From: JAWKUK01 sp041398605
GTDB taxonomy: Bacteria; Planctomycetota; UBA1135; GCA-002686595
DNA: 64,000 bases
Reading direction: 5' to 3'
NCBI GenBank assembly: GCA_041398605.1
Contig: JAWKUK010000004.1
Coordinates: forward strand, 248,001-312,000
Every line of letters starts with the position of its first letter. Position 1 is the first letter of the stretch. The notes under the pieces are model-generated. The model saw nothing but the letters and a program-made list of their open reading frames with translations. It was not told where the DNA came from and ran no database searches. The translations under genes and the position numbers were made by a program. This document shows positions 41,994 to 49,343 of this stretch, piece by piece.

Positions 41994-44708
41994 ATGACGA
42001 CGGACCGCCCCCACCCCACTTCGCCGAGCGCCCAGGCGCTCGTCTGGCCGTGCGCCAGACTCTCGTTGGGCCTCACGCTAGGCCTCGTATGGGGCGCCTC
42101 GCTCGGCTGCCGCGAGGGGGTCGTCGAGGCCGCTGACGAAGTGCGCGGGCTCCCGCAGCCCTACGTGCTCGTCGAAGGCGCGGACGGGCTCACCGCAGTG
42201 GGCCCGCTGCGCGACGGACACACGACGTGGCTGCTGCCGCTCACGTCGCTGTCCGAGCGCGTGCCACGGCCCGCCGCAAGCGAGCGCGGGGTCGAAGTCG
42301 TCATCGCCGCCGGCCGAGACAACGTCAGCGTCACCGACCTGCGGGCGCGCGTCGTCGTGCACGCGCACGACGAGCGGCTCCTCTCGACCCCGACCGGGGT
42401 CCAGGTCTTCGGCCCGGCGACGCTGCCGCGTTCAACGACGCCGCCGCGGGCGCTCGCAGCGCTCGCGCGCCAGGACGGCGCGACGCTCGCCCCTGGCGCC
42501 ACGGAGCTCGAGTGCGCGCCCGAAGGCCTGAGCCTCGTGATCGGCGCCGGCGAATGGGGCGCAGGCTCAGGGCGCTGGCCCGCGACCTGCGCGCGCACGG
42601 CCGACGTGACCGTCGATGGGGTGACGCACGCGCTCGCGCTCGGCCCGAACGACGCGCTCGCGGTCCCCGCGCGCGCGCGGCACACGATCGAGAGCAGCGT
42701 CCCGCTCGACCACGTATCACTGCGCACGGCGCGCCCTGCCGACCTCGAAGCCGCGGCGGGCCTCGAGCTCCGGAGCGCCCGTTACGCCGACGTCGTCAGC
42801 TTTGAGGCGCTGCCGCTCGGCGGATTAGGCGTCGCGCACCCCATTCCGGTCCTGAGCGACCGACCGGCGTCGTCGGGCGACGCCCAAGCGCGGTTGATCG
42901 CGCCCGGCGCGGCGCTCATCCTGGCGTTCGAGCCGCCAGGCGAGCTCGCGCCCGGCATGGTCGCGACGATCGTGTTCGAGCTCGAAGCGCGCCAAGGCGG
43001 CCTCGCCGACGCGGCGCGGACGCTGCCGCGCCCGAGCGACGGCGGGTGGTTGCGCGACATTGCGCAGACCGTCCCGATCCGGGGCGAAGCGGGCCTCCTC
43101 GTGCACCTCGAAGGACCGGACGGGCAGCTCGACATCCGGCCGACGATGGGCCCAGGCGCCGCCTGGGGCGACTTCGACGGCGACGGTTGGCAAGACCTCT
43201 ACCTCGTGCAAGGCGGCGGCCGGGATGGCAGCGCCGTCAACGGCAATCGCCTCTTGCGCAACCTCGGCGCAACGCGCGCAGGGAGCGCAGGGGACGGGAC
43301 CGGGTTCGAGGACGTGACCGAGCGCGCAGGCGTCGCCGACACCGGCCGCGGCATGGGCGCGCTCTTCGTGGACCTCGACGGCGACGCGGACCTCGACCTC
43401 TACGTCGCGAACTACGGGCCTGACGCGCTGTACTTGAACCGCGGCGACGGGACATTCATGGACGCCAGCGAGTTGCTCCCGGGCCTCGACCTCTGGAGCG
43501 CTGGCGTCGCTGCGGCAGACATCGACGGCGACGGCGACCTCGACCTGTACGTGACGTCCTACCTCGTATACGACCCCGCCCTCGCGCCTCCGGCGGGCGA
43601 GCTCGGGCGGTCCCAGCGCGAAGACCCGGTCGAGATGCTGCCGTTTGCGTTCCCCGGGCAGCGCAACGTGTGCTTGAAGAACCTCGGGCTCGCGACGGAC
43701 GGGCGCCCGCGGTTCGAGGACGTGACGGAGGCGCTCGGGCTGCTCGACGTGCAAGGCCGCGGCATGCAGCCCGTGTTCTGGGACTTCGACCGCGACGGCG
43801 ACCAGGACCTCTATCTCGCCAACGACGTCTCGTACAACGTCATGTACCGCAACGAAGGCGACGGGACGTTCAAGGACGTGTCGTTTGCGACGGGGCTCGA
43901 CGACCCGCGCGGCGGCATGGGGCTCGCCGCGGGCGACCTCGACTGCGACGGCGACGAGGACCTGTTCCTGACGAACTGGCAGCTCGACACCAACGCCCTC
44001 TACACGAACAGCCTGCTCGCGCCGTTCGAGACGCGGACGCGGCGCGCTGCGTTCCATGACACGACGGTGCGCGCGGGCCTCGCGCGCGAGGGCGTCGGCG
44101 TGACCTCGTGGGGCGTCGCGCTGTTCGACCTCGAGCTCGACGGCGACCTCGACATCTTCGTCGCGAACGGCTACACGAGCCCGGACTACGTCGGCACCGG
44201 CATCTGCGTCGGCCAGCCGAACCACCTCTTCGTGAACGATGGCACGGGCCGCTTCGAGAGCGGCGTTGCGCTCGCGCCCGCGGCGCTCGCGACCTGCCTC
44301 GCCTCGCGCGGCGTCGCGCCGTGTGACTACGACCAGGACGGCGACATCGACCTCGTCGTCACGGCGAACAATGGGCCGACGGAGCTGCTCGAGAACCGCG
44401 CGCCGCGCAGCGGCGAATGGGTGGGCGTGCGGCTGCGGCAGCCGGGCCCGAACCCCTACGCGATCGGCGCGGAGGTGACCGTGCACGTCACGACGCGCGC
44501 GACTGGCGGCACAGCAGGCGGGCGCCGCATGTTCCGCCGCGCGCTGCGCGCGGGCGAGGGCTACCTGACCGGCAATCCCGCCGAGCTGCACTTCGGCCTC
44601 GGCCCCGCGACGCGCATCGAGGAGGTCGTCGTGCGCTGGCCAAACGGCGCGGAGACGCGGCACGCAGAGGTCGCCCTCGGCGGTTGGCGCACCTTGAGCC
44701 ACGATTGA
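41994..44708 (+). CDS. CRTAC1-family lipoprotein (FG-GAP/VCBS repeats, ASPIC/UnbV C-terminus)
   Basis: 904 residues from ATG 41994, selected by its lipobox (LVWGASLGCRE, Cys39); upstream frame rejected. Residues ~40-370 form a beta-rich N-terminal region of unknown type. From ~380 on, seven FG-GAP blades carry calcium loops DFDGDGWQDL, DLDGDADLDL, DIDGDGDLDL, DFDRDGDQDL, DLDCDGDEDL, DLELDGDLDI and DYDQDGDIDL. The end (GEGYLTGNPAELHFGLG, VVRWPNGAETR) is the ASPIC/UnbV domain. Probably a cell-surface calcium-dependent propeller. Paired with the shorter homolog at 46331-48118. Confidence 0.87.
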   Translation: MTTDRPHPTSPSAQALVWPCARLSLGLTLGLVWGASLGCREGVVEAADEVRGLPQPYVLVEGADGLTAVGPLRDGHTTWLLPLTSLSERVPRPAASERGVEVVIAAGRDNVSVTDLRARVVVHAHDERLLSTPTGVQVFGPATLPRSTTPPRALAALARQDGATLAPGATELECAPEGLSLVIGAGEWGAGSGRWPATCARTADVTVDGVTHALALGPNDALAVPARARHTIESSVPLDHVSLRTARPADLEAAAGLELRSARYADVVSFEALPLGGLGVAHPIPVLSDRPASSGDAQARLIAPGAALILAFEPPGELAPGMVATIVFELEARQGGLADAARTLPRPSDGGWLRDIAQTVPIRGEAGLLVHLEGPDGQLDIRPTMGPGAAWGDFDGDGWQDLYLVQGGGRDGSAVNGNRLLRNLGATRAGSAGDGTGFEDVTERAGVADTGRGMGALFVDLDGDADLDLYVANYGPDALYLNRGDGTFMDASELLPGLDLWSAGVAAADIDGDGDLDLYVTSYLVYDPALAPPAGELGRSQREDPVEMLPFAFPGQRNVCLKNLGLATDGRPRFEDVTEALGLLDVQGRGMQPVFWDFDRDGDQDLYLANDVSYNVMYRNEGDGTFKDVSFATGLDDPRGGMGLAAGDLDCDGDEDLFLTNWQLDTNALYTNSLLAPFETRTRRAAFHDTTVRAGLAREGVGVTSWGVALFDLELDGDLDIFVANGYTSPDYVGTGICVGQPNHLFVNDGTGRFESGVALAPAALATCLASRGVAPCDYDQDGDIDLVVTANNGPTELLENRAPRSGEWVGVRLRQPGPNPYAIGAEVTVHVTTRATGGTAGGRRMFRRALRAGEGYLTGNPAELHFGLGPATRIEEVVVRWPNGAETRHAEVALGGWRTLSHD

Positions 44709-44948
44709 GCCAGGGACCCTGAGGTCGGAGCCACCGAGCGCCCCCCCTGGGTCGCGGCGCTGGGAGGGCGGGGATCCCCGCCGCCGCTTGACCGCGAGCG
44801 GGGCCGCGGCCGAACATGCCTAGGAGATGACGCACCCCGAGACCGCACGGCGCTGCGCGGCGATGCATCGCCATCGAGGCTGGCGCCAGCAGGACCCGGG
44901 CGCTGCGAGGCGCGCCGTTTGTTGCGCGTTCCGCGGGCGCTGCGAGTC

Positions 44949-46334
44949 ATGTGGCAGGCGCGCCGGACGTCGCTCTACGTCGGCCTCTGCGCCGCCTCCC
45001 TGACGGGCTGCGGGCAAGACGTGACGCCCCCACCGCTGCCGGAGCTCGGGCCGCTCTTCAGCGTCGACGAGGCGACGCGGAGCGAGCTGCAACGCGCGCT
45101 CGAGGCGCTCGAGGCGCGCGCGACCGACGTCAACGCTTGGGTCGACCTCGCGCGGCTGCTGGACCGCCATGAGCTGTATGGGGCCGCGCTCGCGACCTGG
45201 GAAGGGGCCGCGGCGCTCGCGCCCGGCGCGGTGGAGTGGAAGGTGCGCGCGGGCGCGGCGGCAGTGCGCGCCCGCGACTTCGGGCGGGCAGAGGCGTGGC
45301 TCCAGGCGAGCGTCGATGCGGCGCCGACCGAGCGCGGCGCCTGGCGCCGGCTCGGCGAGCTGCGGCTGGAGCAGGGTGACGCCGACGGCGCGCGCCGCTG
45401 CTTCGAGCGCGTTCAGGCGCTCGCGCCCAAGGCGCACGATGGCGACGCCGGCCTCGCGCTCGCGGCCCTCTTGGCCGAGGACGCGCCGAGCGCCTTGGCG
45501 CACGCGCGCGCGGCTCGCACGCTCGCCCCGGACGACCCGTACTTGCGGCACGTCTACGGGAGCGCGCTGCGGCTCGCGGGCCGCGCGGAGGAGGCGCTCC
45601 CCCACCTCGAAGTGGGCCTCGGCACGTCGCCAACCTGGACGGACGAAACGGCGCAGGGTGACGGGGCCGTCGGCGAGCTCGCGCTCGTCGAGCGCGCCGA
45701 CGCGCTCGCTGCCGACGCGAAGCTCCGTGAGGCCGCAGAGCTCTACCGGCGAGTCATCGAGCTGCGCCCAGGTGACGCCAAGGTGCGCACGCGGCTCGCG
45801 TTGACCTTGGCACAGGACGGCCAGGTCGAAGCAGGCCTGGCCCTCGTGGACGAAGCGCTCTCAGCCTCGCCGCGGCGGTATGACCTCCTGCTGGCTCGGA
45901 TCGACGTCTTGCGGATCGGCGGCCGACCCGAGGCTGCGCTGCGCGCGGCCGAGGACGCGACGCGCGCTTGGCCCGACCGTGTGCAAGCGTGGTTGGTGCG
46001 CGGCGTGTTGCTGCGCGACCAAGGGGACCTCGACGCGGCGCTCGCGTGCTTTCAATCTGCGCTGACCGCCGAGGCCGACAACATGCAAGCGACCGCCATG
46101 GCAGCGGACATCCACCTGCGAAAGCACGACTACGCCGCGGCTGCGACGGTCCTGGAAGGGCCGCTCGTCGACCGCGCGCGGCGCCCGCCGCTGGAGTACG
46201 TCCAGCTCTTGCTGCAGGCCCAGAAGCGCGCCGGCCGCCCCGAGGCCACCTTACGCGAGTCCCTCCAGCGGGCGCGCGCCATCCATGGGAACGCGGCGCG
46301 CAGCTTGGTGACGGCCGGAGGCTCGGGACGATGA
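44949..46334 (+). CDS. TPR-repeat lipoprotein
   Basis: 461 residues from ATG 44949; lipobox VGLCAASLTGCGQ. At least nine TPR units follow, such as AWVDLARLLDRHELYGAALA, AWRRLGELRLEQGDADGARR, AWLVRGVLLRDQGDLDAALA and ATAMAADIHLRKHDYAAAA. Overlaps the next CRTAC1 gene by ATGA. TPR proteins beside CRTAC1/UnbV proteins are a recurrent arrangement, suggesting a shared envelope complex; the function is not established. Confidence 0.85.
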   Translation: MWQARRTSLYVGLCAASLTGCGQDVTPPPLPELGPLFSVDEATRSELQRALEALEARATDVNAWVDLARLLDRHELYGAALATWEGAAALAPGAVEWKVRAGAAAVRARDFGRAEAWLQASVDAAPTERGAWRRLGELRLEQGDADGARRCFERVQALAPKAHDGDAGLALAALLAEDAPSALAHARAARTLAPDDPYLRHVYGSALRLAGRAEEALPHLEVGLGTSPTWTDETAQGDGAVGELALVERADALAADAKLREAAELYRRVIELRPGDAKVRTRLALTLAQDGQVEAGLALVDEALSASPRRYDLLLARIDVLRIGGRPEAALRAAEDATRAWPDRVQAWLVRGVLLRDQGDLDAALACFQSALTAEADNMQATAMAADIHLRKHDYAAAATVLEGPLVDRARRPPLEYVQLLLQAQKRAGRPEATLRESLQRARAIHGNAARSLVTAGGSGR

Positions 46335-48118
46335 CGCTGACACAGCGCACTGCGTGGCTCCGGCTGTTTGGCGTCGGCGCCTGCGCGCTTGGCGCGGCTT
46401 GCGGCGGCGGAGCGCCCGCACCGAGCGTGGGCCCATCGAGCGGGGGCCCATCGAGCGGGGGCCCATCGAGCGGAGACCCATCGAGCGGGGTCCGCTCGGC
46501 CGCGCCGCAGGCGGACGGCGACGCCTCGCCGACGCCGTGGTTCGAAGAGGTCGCCGCGCGCTCGGGGCTCGTGTTCCAGCACCACTCTGGCTATTCGGGG
46601 CCGTTCTTGATGCCGGAGATGAACTCGACGGGCGCGGCGCTCTTCGATATGGACGGCGACGGCGACCTCGACGCGTACTTCGTGCAAGGCGGGTCGGTCG
46701 CGGCCCCGGAGTCAAACACACGCGGCAACGCGCTCTTCCGCAACCACGGCGACGGCACCTTCGAGGACGTCAGCGCGGGGAGCGGCGCGGACGACCGCGG
46801 GTACGGCATGGCGGTCTCGACCGGCGACTACGACGCGGACGGCGACCTGGACCTGTACGTATCGAACCTCGGCCCGAACGTGCTGCTGCGCAACGACGGG
46901 ACCGGTCACTTCGAGGACGTCTCGCTCGCGGCTGGGGTCGCAGGCGGCGTGTGGTCGTCGAGCTCGGCATTTGTCGACTACGACGGCGACGGCGACCTCG
47001 ACCTGTTCGTCACGAACTACATCCATTGGAGCGTCGACTCGGAGGTCCACTGCGAGAACCCGTCGCGCGTCCAGACGTACTGCGGCCCGAACACGTATGC
47101 AGCGCCGCTGCGCGACACGCTCTACCGGAACGAGGGCGACGGCACGTTCACGGACGTGTCCGCCGACGTCGGGCTCGGCGCAGCGTTCGGGAACGGGCTC
47201 GGCGTCGTCGCGGCGGACTTCGACCTCGACGGGAGGCCCGAGATCTTCGTCGCGAACGACGGGATGCCGAACCAGCTCTGGCGCTGGACCGGCAGCGGTC
47301 GCTTCGAGGAGGTCGCGCTGAAGATGGGCTGCGCGGTGGACGACCAAGGCCGCGCCAAGGCGGGCATGGGCGTCACCGTGGCCGACCTGGACGAGGACGG
47401 CGACGAGGACCTGCTGGTCGTCAACTTGACCGGCGAGGACGACTCGCTCTTCCGCAACGACCGGACGCGCTTCGTCGACCGCACCGCGGCGCAGGGCCTC
47501 TCGATGGTGTCGCAGATGCGCACGCGCTTCGGCGTCGGCCTCCGGGACTTCGACCACGACGGGCGCTTCGACTGTTACCACGCCAACGGGCGCGTCGATC
47601 ACCCCTTGACGCCGCCGCCGGGCGCGGACGTGTTTGCAGAGGAGAACGTCGTGCTGCGCGGCCTCCCGAACGGGCGCTTCGAAGAGGTCCTGCCGCGGGG
47701 CGGGGTCGCAGAGGCGATGTTCGCGACGTCGCGCGCGGCGGCGTTCGGCGATATCGATGGCGACGGCGACGTCGACATCCTGGTGGTGAACCGCGACGCG
47801 CCCGCCTATCTCTTGCGCAACGTCGCGCCGAAGCGCGGCCACTCCGCGACGCTCCGCGTGGTCGGCGCGAACGGGGGCGACGCCCTTGGCGCGGCGGTCG
47901 AGCTCGTGGTCGCGGGCCGCACCCGGCGGATGGAGGTGCGCACGAGCGAGAGCTACTGCGCGGGCTCGTCCCCGAGCCTCCACGTGGGCCTCGGCGCGGC
48001 GACGCAGATCGACGAGGCCCGCGTGCGTTGGCCGAACGGCGCGCGCGAGGTGTTCGGCCCGTTCGAGGCTGACGCCAAGCACGAGGTCGTACAAGGCGCG
48101 GGGCGACCGGCGCGCTGA
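46331..48118 (+). CDS. CRTAC1-family lipoprotein, shorter form
   Basis: 595 residues from ATG 46331 (ATGA overlap with the TPR gene). Lipobox VGACALGAACGGG. A short GPSSG-type repeat linker (residues ~34-53) precedes seven FG-GAP blades with DMDGDGDLDA, DYDADGDLDL, DYDGDGDLDL, DFDLDGRPEI, DLDEDGDEDL, DFDHDGRFDC and DIDGDGDVDI. The ASPIC/UnbV end is SESYCAGSSPSLHVGLG and VRWPNGAREV. It lacks the ~330-residue N-terminal region of the homolog at 41994-44708. Confidence 0.9.
   Translation: MTLTQRTAWLRLFGVGACALGAACGGGAPAPSVGPSSGGPSSGGPSSGDPSSGVRSAAPQADGDASPTPWFEEVAARSGLVFQHHSGYSGPFLMPEMNSTGAALFDMDGDGDLDAYFVQGGSVAAPESNTRGNALFRNHGDGTFEDVSAGSGADDRGYGMAVSTGDYDADGDLDLYVSNLGPNVLLRNDGTGHFEDVSLAAGVAGGVWSSSSAFVDYDGDGDLDLFVTNYIHWSVDSEVHCENPSRVQTYCGPNTYAAPLRDTLYRNEGDGTFTDVSADVGLGAAFGNGLGVVAADFDLDGRPEIFVANDGMPNQLWRWTGSGRFEEVALKMGCAVDDQGRAKAGMGVTVADLDEDGDEDLLVVNLTGEDDSLFRNDRTRFVDRTAAQGLSMVSQMRTRFGVGLRDFDHDGRFDCYHANGRVDHPLTPPPGADVFAEENVVLRGLPNGRFEEVLPRGGVAEAMFATSRAAAFGDIDGDGDVDILVVNRDAPAYLLRNVAPKRGHSATLRVVGANGGDALGAAVELVVAGRTRRMEVRTSESYCAGSSPSLHVGLGAATQIDEARVRWPNGAREVFGPFEADAKHEVVQGAGRPAR
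46430..46489 (+). repeat. In-frame 15-bp minisatellite
   Basis: Four copies of GGCCCATCGAGCGGG (third and fourth each with one change) encoding Gly-Pro-Ser-Ser-Gly units in the linker after the lipobox. In-frame copy-number change would vary linker length. Confidence 0.85.
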
Positions 48119-48179
48119 CGCGCACCCGAGCCGCCGCGGCGCGCACGGGGCGCGGCCCGCGCCTAACAGCCTAAGGCGC

Positions 48180-48779
48180 TCAATGCGCCGGGTAAGGCGG
48201 CATCTCCGGCTCGAGCTCGACGTGGACCGCGTCGGCGACGCGGTTGATGTAGTTGAAGTAAGCGATGACCTGCACGGCGTCGTGCAGCGCGACATCGTCG
48301 AGGCCGTGCGCGCGCAAAGCGGCGAGGTCGGCCTCCTGCATCGCGCTGGGCGCCCGCGTCAACTGCTCGGCATAAGCGCAGAGCGCCGCGTCGCGCTCCG
48401 TCAAGCCCGCGGCGCGCCAGTCCACGCCAGCGCATGCGACCAACGCGTCGAGGCGCTCAGAAGACGCATCACCGTAGGGCGACGTGTCGGCCTTGGAGAG
48501 CTCCGACCGGAGGTCCCACTGGTGCGAGAGTGTTCAATAGTGGCACCCGTTCGTGCGGCTCACTACGACCGCGAGCAGCTCGCGCTGATACCGCGCGAGG
48601 CCCTCGTCCGCGAACATGATCCGCTGGTACAGGCCCATGGACGCGTCGAGGACCGCCGGCGCGAGGCTCATCGACTTCACGATGCCGAAGACGCGCCCGG
48701 CGCGCTGCAGCGCCGCGGCGTAGCTCTTCGCGAGGCGCCCGGTGGCCTCATCCGGCTGAAACGTGCGAATCCAAGGCAT
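48180..48779 (-). CDS. AhpD/CMD-like peroxidase-related selenoprotein candidate (CxxU)
   Basis: Read through one TGA this is a 199-residue alkylhydroperoxidase D/carboxymuconolactone-decarboxylase-like protein, the usual length. Residues 1-81 end in VVVSRTNGCHY, then TGA at 48536-48534 (codon 82), then TLSHQ and the rest of the domain in the same frame: LCAYAEQLTRAPSAMQEADL, LRAHGLDDVALHDAVQVIAY, FNYINRVADAVHVELE. Relatives have N-x-C-x-Y-C-xxx-H; here the TGA sits exactly at the second Cys and the His follows at the same spacing. Selenocysteine is the simplest reading. Third gene of an operon after the M1 peptidase and helical protein (9-base gap). Members reduce peroxides through a redox-active CxxC. 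Alternatives: nonsense mutation or sequencing error. Confidence 0.82.
48496..48517 (-). promoter_or_regulatory. Candidate bacterial SECIS hairpin
   Basis: Downstream of the in-frame TGA the mRNA can fold as GGGA-C-CTCC / GGTC loop / GGAG-C-TCTC. That is a 4-bp upper stem, one C-C mismatch, then A-U, G-C, G-U and G-C. The loop GGUC begins 25 nt after the UGA. E. coli fdhF SECIS also presents GGUC in its apical loop, 18 nt after the UGA. The bulged U of fdhF is replaced here by the C-C mismatch. Confidence 0.6.
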
Positions 48780-48788
48780 ACCCAGAGG

Positions 48789-49343
48789 CTAACGCATTCT
48801 GCGCGCCATGTTCGACACCCACGTCCCCACCGCTTGGGCGCGGCGCAGCTTCGTCGCGCGCAGGACCTCGAACGAGGTCGCGCGGACGGGCTCGCCGATG
48901 CGCGCCAAGAACACCGCGTACTCGCCGTACCAGCGCGAGAGGGTCTCCTCTTGGTGCTGCAAGAGGCGCAGCACCGTCCGCAGGCCGACCACGTGCCGCG
49001 ACGTCACCAGGATGCGCGCGAGCGCGCGCCGGCGCAGGCTCGTGCGCCGCGGGCTGCCCCCCATGTCGCGAATGAGCTGCTGCACCTCGGCGACGAGCGC
49101 GACGCCCTCTTCGTTCAGGCCGACCGCCAACCGGCGCAGCTCTACGTCGCGCACGCGCCGCGCGAGGTGATCCGTCAGCGCCCGCGCGCCGATCTCCGAC
49201 AGCAGCGCGATGCGCGCGTCGAGCATCAGCGAGCGCAGCGCGCGGCGCCGCTCCGCCGGCGTCAACTGCTGTGGCTCGAGGGGCTCAGGCGCGAGGGGCC
49301 GCTGCTCGAGCGGGACCTCGTCCGCCGCGTCCGCCTCGCTCAC
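48789..49343 (-). CDS. Helical protein of unknown function
   Basis: 184 residues from a GTG that overlaps the stop of the M1 peptidase gene (GTGA). After a Pro/Glu-rich start (residues 1-30) it is almost entirely helical and Arg/Leu rich (ALRSLMLDARIALLSEIGA, LARILVTSRHVVGLRTVLRL, WYGEYAVFLARIG). No signal peptide or membrane segment. The pattern vaguely resembles a four-helix bundle; no family recognised. Sits between a peptidase and the selenoprotein candidate in one operon. Confidence 0.6.
   Translation of the reverse strand: MSEADAADEVPLEQRPLAPEPLEPQQLTPAERRRALRSLMLDARIALLSEIGARALTDHLARRVRDVELRRLAVGLNEEGVALVAEVQQLIRDMGGSPRRTSLRRRALARILVTSRHVVGLRTVLRLLQHQEETLSRWYGEYAVFLARIGEPVRATSFEVLRATKLRRAQAVGTWVSNMARRMR

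Noticed and set aside
42825..44702. Long minus-strand frame opposite the CRTAC1 gene
   Set aside because: Antisense of regular GACGGCGAC calcium-loop codons gives artificial VAVAVEV repeats.
48180..48779. Pseudogene or two separate genes
   Set aside because: Both halves are in one frame, family residues are conserved on both sides, and the TGA coincides with a redox Cys next to a SECIS-like hairpin; selenoprotein preferred.
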